A stretch of 15,570 bases of DNA from Clostridia bacterium (lineage in GTDB: Bacteria > Bacillota > Clostridia > Oscillospirales > CAG-272), in NCBI GenBank assembly GCA_017960705.1, contig JAGCYR010000111.1, forward strand, positions 1 to 15,570. Reading direction: 5' to 3'. Within the stretch, counting starts at the first letter, position 1. The number at the start of each line of letters is the position of its first letter. The position numbers and the translations under genes were made by a program. The notes beneath the pieces are model-generated. The model saw only the letters and a list, made by a program, of their open reading frames with translations. It ran no database searches and was not told the DNA's origin. This document shows positions 12,005 through 15,570 of this stretch, one piece after another.

Positions 12005-13873
12005 ATGAAAGATACGCCAATACTCGACCGGATTTCCTCTCCGGAGGACCTGCGGAAGATCCCGGAAAAAGAGATCCCGCAGCTCGCGCGGGAGATCCGG
12101 GATTATCTGATCGAAACGGTCGCGAAAACCGGGGGGCATCTCGCCTCCAATCTCGGCGTCGTGGAGCTGACTCTCGCGCTCCATCGCGTCTTCGATACCC
12201 CGAACGACCGCTTGATCTTCGACGTCGGGCATCAGAGCTACGTACATAAGCTGCTGACCGGGCGCCGCGACCGCTTCGATTCGCTGCGTACGCCGGGAGG
12301 GCTTTCCGGTTTTACGAGAAGAGAAGAGAGCGAATACGATCCGTTCGGCGCGGGACACAGCTCGACGTCGGTTTCCGCCGCGCTCGGGTTTGCCGAGGCG
12401 GACCGTCTGCAGGGGCGCGACGTCTTCACCGTCGCCGTGATCGGGGACGGCGCGTTCACCGGCGGGATGGTCCACGAGGCGCTGAACAACTGCGCAAAAG
12501 ACAGGAAACTGGTGATCGTCCTGAACGAGAACGAGATGTCGATCTCCCGCAATATCGGCGCGTTCGCAAGACATATCGCGAAGTTCAGGACCTCCAAACG
12601 GTACCGCCGGGCGAAAAAGGACACCGGCTCCATCCTCCGGCACATACCGCTTCTCGGGCGCGGGATCTTCCACGCCGTCCGCGGGGTCAAAAAGGCGATC
12701 AAGAACCTGATGTATTCCTCCAACTATTTCGAGGAACTCGGTCTTTATTATATCGGCCCCGTGGACGGGAACGATTACGGCGCCGTCGAACGGGCGCTGA
12801 TCGCCGCGAAGGAGCAGGGGGAACCGGCGCTCGTCCACGTCCGCACGGTCAAAGGGAAGGGGTGTCCCGAAGCCGAGGCGGATCCCCGCTCGTTCCACAG
12901 CATCCACCCCGGAGAAAAGCCCGAGCGCACGTTCAGTCAGGCGTTCGGCGAATGGCTGACCGCGGAGGGCGAAAAGGATCCCCGCGTCGTCGCCGTGACT
13001 GCGGCGATGGGCGTCGCGACGGGGCTGGAACCGTTTGCCGCGCGTTTCCCCGAACGCTATACCGACGTCGGGATCGCGGAGGAGCACGCCATGACCTATT
13101 CCGCGGGGCTCGCCGCGGGGGGGCTTATCCCTTACGTTACGGTCTACTCGACGTTTCTGCAGCGGGCGTACGACAACGTCCTGCACGACGTCGCTCTGCA
13201 GGGGCTCCCCGTCCGGGTCATCATTGATCGCGCAGGGCTTGCGAAGTCCGACGGTCCGACCCATCACGGCATCTTTGACGTCGCGTTTCTGTCCCACGTA
13301 CCGGGGATTAAACTGTTCGCGCCTGTCACTTTCGGTTCTCTCTCTGCGATCCTTGATCTGACGAAGGACGATCAAGGACCCGTCGCGGTCCGTTATCCGA
13401 ACGCCGGGGAGGATCCCGCCGTCGTTTCGGCTTTCTTTTCCGACGGGAATTACGGCGCGCCTTTCGTGCGTTCCGACGGCGAGAAGGATCCCGTCGCCGC
13501 GATCGTTTGCTACGGAGGGCTGGTCTCCGAGGTGCTGAAAGCGAAGGAAATGCTGGGCGAACGGGGGATCCGGGTCGCTGTCATCCTTCTCGAACAGCTC
13601 AAACCCTACGACGAAACGGCAAAAGAGCTTGCGGCTCTGCTCCCTTCCGGCGTACCGGTCGTGTTCGTCGAGGAGGGGATCTTTGACGGAGGCGCCTCCA
13701 TGATCCTGTCCGACCGTCTGCGCGAGACCGTCGAAGAGACGCCCCCGATCCGCGTTCTTGCGATCAAGGACCGGTTCGCCTCTCCCGACGAACCCTGCGA
13801 CCTCTACGGTTGGCTCGGACTCGACGCCGAGGGGATCTCGAAAACCGTCCGTTCGCTTCTTGAAACCGAATAA
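12005..13873 (+). CDS. dxs: 1-deoxy-D-xylulose-5-phosphate synthase
   Basis: A 622-residue thiamine diphosphate enzyme that condenses pyruvate with glyceraldehyde 3-phosphate, the first step of the MEP route to isoprenoids; the product also feeds thiamine and pyridoxal synthesis. Motifs: TGGHLASNLGVVELTLALH (42-60), DVGHQSYVHKLLTGR (73-87), GAGHSSTS (116-123), the ThDP site GDGAFTGGM (147-155) with LNENEMSIS (173-181), YYIGPVDGND (248-257), the catalytic Glu in GIAEEHAMTYSAGLA (356-370) and DRAGLAKSDGPTHHG (408-422). Length is normal. It lies 18 bp after araC, in the same frame, with no good ribosome binding site and no clear promoter between, so it probably depends on araC transcription. This is odd for a housekeeping gene, which in Firmicutes is usually next to xseB, ispA and tlyA. 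A second copy elsewhere is possible. Confidence 0.96.
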   Translation: MKDTPILDRISSPEDLRKIPEKEIPQLAREIRDYLIETVAKTGGHLASNLGVVELTLALHRVFDTPNDRLIFDVGHQSYVHKLLTGRRDRFDSLRTPGGLSGFTRREESEYDPFGAGHSSTSVSAALGFAEADRLQGRDVFTVAVIGDGAFTGGMVHEALNNCAKDRKLVIVLNENEMSISRNIGAFARHIAKFRTSKRYRRAKKDTGSILRHIPLLGRGIFHAVRGVKKAIKNLMYSSNYFEELGLYYIGPVDGNDYGAVERALIAAKEQGEPALVHVRTVKGKGCPEAEADPRSFHSIHPGEKPERTFSQAFGEWLTAEGEKDPRVVAVTAAMGVATGLEPFAARFPERYTDVGIAEEHAMTYSAGLAAGGLIPYVTVYSTFLQRAYDNVLHDVALQGLPVRVIIDRAGLAKSDGPTHHGIFDVAFLSHVPGIKLFAPVTFGSLSAILDLTKDDQGPVAVRYPNAGEDPAVVSAFFSDGNYGAPFVRSDGEKDPVAAIVCYGGLVSEVLKAKEMLGERGIRVAVILLEQLKPYDETAKELAALLPSGVPVVFVEEGIFDGGASMILSDRLRETVEETPPIRVLAIKDRFASPDEPCDLYGWLGLDAEGISKTVRSLLETE

Positions 13874-13877
13874 ATAA

Positions 13878-13919
13878 CGCCGCTCTCCAAATTCAAACGG
13901 GAGAGCGGCGAATTTTTTT
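13878..13919. terminator. Terminator of dxs, shared by the converging YcxB-like gene
   Basis: An 11-bp perfect stem CGCCGCTCTCC/GGAGAGCGGCG (13878-13888 with 13900-13910) with an 11-base loop is followed by AA and seven Ts on the plus strand. On the minus strand it is followed by TTATTTATT, so it can also end the converging transcript. The plus-strand T run includes bases of the minus-strand stop codon (13918-13920). Confidence 0.9.
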
Positions 13920-14502
13920 ATTTGACGGAGGTTCTTTGAGATGCGGGGCTCGATTTCTTATGCTGGAGAAGGATCCGCATCCCGGGATTCTTCCGGCGGA
14001 GGAACAGAAGGAACTCGATCTTCTGATCGACCGAGAGTTCGGATTTGTCGATCGGGACCGAGACCGGCGTGAACGACTTGTCCCCGATCACCAGCGTCAG
14101 AAGGTTCTCGGATTCGATCAGGGCGGAGACGGAAGAGTAGGAAAGAAAATGCGACTCGCCGTCGATCCGGATATCGATCGAAGAATCGGAGAACAGCGTG
14201 TTGAACTCAATCATCCCCGATCCCGACGCAGGACCGCAGCCCTTGATGGCTTTGAGGAGCCGCAGCATCGGGAAGCGGTAGGAGAGCAAAACGTACGCGA
14301 TAAAAAAGGCGGAGAGCAGATAGGGAACGAAAAAGTACCAGATCCCGCGGATCAAAAACCACGTCCCCCAAACGAGGCAGAGCGCACTGAGAATGCAGAA
14401 GGGGACGTCGAGGTTTCTGCGGCGGAAACGGAGCGCGGCGCGCACGCTCTCAAGCATGACGGAACGGTCAGCGTTTACCGTGTTGACAAAAACGGGAGCC
14501 AT
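13918..14502 (-). CDS. YcxB-like membrane protein
   Basis: A 194-residue protein with two adjacent transmembrane helices near the N-terminus (about 33-51 and 54-74). These are followed by a soluble C-terminal domain (about 95-180) with the pattern of the YcxB-like family: F-S-D-S-S-I-D-I-R-I-D-G-E, then FLSYSSVSALIESENLLTLVIG, then TPVSVPIDKSEL. The order (helix hairpin, then a PH-like beta-rich domain) is the usual one. The function of the family is not known. The ATG at 14502 follows AGAGGAAGG and a strong promoter. The last residues (KKSSPASQRTSVK) are basic. The gene converges on dxs, sharing its terminator, and diverges from the polysaccharide gene on the right. It shows no functional link to either. 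Confidence 0.75.
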   Translation of the reverse strand: MAPVFVNTVNADRSVMLESVRAALRFRRRNLDVPFCILSALCLVWGTWFLIRGIWYFFVPYLLSAFFIAYVLLSYRFPMLRLLKAIKGCGPASGSGMIEFNTLFSDSSIDIRIDGESHFLSYSSVSALIESENLLTLVIGDKSFTPVSVPIDKSELSVDQKIEFLLFLRRKNPGMRILLQHKKSSPASQRTSVK

Positions 14503-14533
14503 AGCCTTCCTCTTTCGGTTTTATTTCCATTCC

Positions 14534-14562
14534 ATTGTATCACGCTTTCCGAGGTTTGTCAA
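14534..14562 (-). promoter_or_regulatory. Sigma-A promoter for the YcxB-like gene
   Basis: On the minus strand a perfect TTGACA (14557-14562), a 17-bp spacer and TACAAT (14534-14539, one mismatch). The start would be near 14527, about 25 bases before the ATG at 14502. Confidence 0.85.
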
Positions 14563-14637
14563 CATTTTTCGCAGATCGGACAGGGGATAAAAGCGCGGAG
14601 CGGCGGGCGGCGTTTTTCGCGTTTCTCGTTTTTTGTG

Positions 14638-14666
14638 TTGCTTTTTGACGAAGGATGTGCTATAAT
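14638..14666 (+). promoter_or_regulatory. Promoter for the nucleotide-sugar dehydratase gene (extended -10)
   Basis: A consensus TATAAT (14661-14666) is preceded by TGC (14658-14660), giving an extended -10. The -35 at 17 bp is TTGCTT (14638-14643), with four of six matches. The predicted leader, from about 14673 to 14749, can form two small hairpins, GATCG/CGATC (14697-14711) and CACCG/CGGTG (14711-14728), which compete for base 14711. AAGGA at 14735-14739 is the ribosome binding site. Confidence 0.72.
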
Positions 14667-14749
14667 CTTACACAAGGATTTGCTCCGCTCCGATTCGATC
14701 GGTTTTCGATCACCGGAAAAACGCGGTGCAAAAAAAGGATGCTTTCTAT

Positions 14750-15570
14750 ATGAATATCATTGGTCAGCTTGCAAAAGGTCGAAAGCGTTGGGTCTTTATT
14801 GCGTCAGACGTCTTAGTTTCGCTTCTCGTTATACTCGCGGTCAACCTGATCGGGCTTTCTTTTTCTGACGTCGGGTCTCATATAGTTGCGCACTGGTACG
14901 TTTTTTTGATCCAGATCGCGCTCTATCCGATCCTCTACGCCGCGTTTCTCATCTATCGGACAAGCTGGGTGTACTGCAGCGCGTGGGAATGCGTTCGTTT
15001 GATCATTGCCAGCGGCATCGGCGCGGTGGCGGGGACTTTCGCTACTCTCGTCTTTTTCCCGGGCGACCATCTGTTTCTGAAGTTCACGCTCGCATCCGAG
15101 TTGATCACGGTCGGCGGGTTGATCGGCTCGCGCCTTTTCCTTGCCGTTCTTTTTAAAATTATGAAGGAGAAACAGAAAGAACCTCCTAAGCGTTCGAAAC
15201 GGACGCTGGTGATCGGGGCGGGGGAACTCGCGGTCATACTTCTGCGCGACAATTCCTATAACGAACAGATCAACTACGACATCGTCGGGTTGATCGACGA
15301 CGACCCCGCGAAGCTCCGGCAGAAGGTCCACGGCGCGACGGTCCTGGGCTGCCGCGACGATATCGAACGCATCGTCAAAGAAAAGAACGTCGAACTGATC
15401 ATTTTCGCAATCAGCACGATCGACCAAAAGAGCAAATCCGAGCTGCTTTCGATCTGCAGCAAGACCGGGCGGCGCGTGATGATCATGAAAGGCGTCGAGT
15501 CATCGCTCGTCAAAGAGGGAGGCGCCTCCGAAAAGATCCTTCGCAACGTCGAGATCGAGGACCTGCTCGA
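14750..15570 (+). CDS. FlaA1/CapD-type nucleoside-diphosphate-sugar dehydratase, N-terminal part (runs off the window)
   Basis: From the ATG at 14750 a frame stays open to the window end (273 full codons). Four hydrophobic helices (about 13-36, 47-69, 81-103, 112-137) form the membrane anchor. Then comes a first Rossmann-like domain: RTLVIGAGELA (151-161), YDIVGLIDDDPAKLRQKVHG (176-195) and VLGCRDDIERIV. The last residues, RNVEIEDLL, mark the linker just before the catalytic short-chain dehydrogenase domain. This is the layout of the WbpM/PglF/CapD family, which makes UDP-4-keto-6-deoxy-hexoses for surface polysaccharides or glycoproteins. The catalytic domain is beyond the edge, so activity cannot be judged. 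AAGGA lies 10 bp before the start. It is probably the first gene of a polysaccharide cluster. Confidence 0.88.
   Translation, partial: MNIIGQLAKGRKRWVFIASDVLVSLLVILAVNLIGLSFSDVGSHIVAHWYVFLIQIALYPILYAAFLIYRTSWVYCSAWECVRLIIASGIGAVAGTFATLVFFPGDHLFLKFTLASELITVGGLIGSRLFLAVLFKIMKEKQKEPPKRSKRTLVIGAGELAVILLRDNSYNEQINYDIVGLIDDDPAKLRQKVHGATVLGCRDDIERIVKEKNVELIIFAISTIDQKSKSELLSICSKTGRRVMIMKGVESSLVKEGGASEKILRNVEIEDLL

Noticed and set aside
11123..13375. A 750-codon open frame on the minus strand
   Set aside because: It lies exactly antisense to araC and dxs, both clearly recognised. The translation is Arg/Asp/Gly-rich without any domain. GC-rich third positions leave antisense frames open in this genome.
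14645..14650. TTGACG as the -35 box of the dehydratase gene promoter
   Set aside because: It is only 10 bp from the TATAAT. TTGCTT at 14638-14643 gives the correct 17-bp spacing.
1..15570. CRISPR arrays, insertion sequences, phage genes or tRNAs
   Set aside because: No regularly spaced repeats, transposase-like or phage-like proteins, terminal inverted repeats or cloverleaf sequences were found on reading both strands.

Overview
The window looks like a chromosomal segment of a GC-rich member of the Firmicutes, most likely an uncultivated, gut-type Clostridia lineage. The grounds are the lepA-hemW junction, a DUF1292 (YrzB-type) gene, paired YitT proteins, an AsnA with Firmicutes-like N-terminus, an SDR-type mannonate oxidoreductase, a YcxB-like protein, strong sigma-A promoters with 16-17 bp spacers, and AGGAGG-type ribosome binding sites. 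No phage, transposon, CRISPR array, tRNA or rRNA is seen. The taxonomic call is inference from gene content only.

Left part (1-6010), housekeeping and membrane genes. The end of lepA overlaps the start of hemW. A strong promoter then drives a DUF1292 gene, which is followed by a long folded RNA best read as 6S RNA, and by two terminator hairpins. One of these also serves the converging YitT genes. On the minus strand mscL (with a long Ala/Glu-rich tail) lies upstream of two tandem yitT paralogues, with a strong hairpin terminator between them. On the plus strand a two-helix small membrane protein precedes asnA, whose Shine-Dalgarno sequence is separated from the start codon by a hairpin. A 15-bp-stem bidirectional terminator closes this part.

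Middle part (6027-11986), a carbohydrate locus. Six minus-strand genes spaced 9-17 bp apart form one apparent operon. In transcription order these are two sugar isomerase/epimerase TIM barrels, a Gfo/Idh/MocA oxidoreductase, mannonate dehydratase (uxuA), an SDR mannonate oxidoreductase (uxuB-type) and a MIF-like tautomerase. A divergent AraC-type regulator (cupin plus HTH) shares a 175-bp control region holding both promoters and a 30-bp-spaced direct repeat that could be its operator. The uxuB-uxuA pair would turn fructuronate into mannonate and then 2-keto-3-deoxygluconate. The other three enzymes probably prepare a special uronate or glycoside substrate. No transporter, uronate isomerase, KDG kinase or KDPG aldolase lies in the window.

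Right part (12005-15570). dxs (first step of the MEP isoprenoid pathway) follows araC by 18 bp, in the same reading frame and without a clear ribosome binding site. It ends at a terminator that runs into the stop codon of a converging YcxB-like membrane protein gene. Divergent promoters then separate that gene from the N-terminal 273 codons of a FlaA1/CapD-type nucleotide-sugar dehydratase, which runs off the edge and suggests that a surface polysaccharide cluster begins here.
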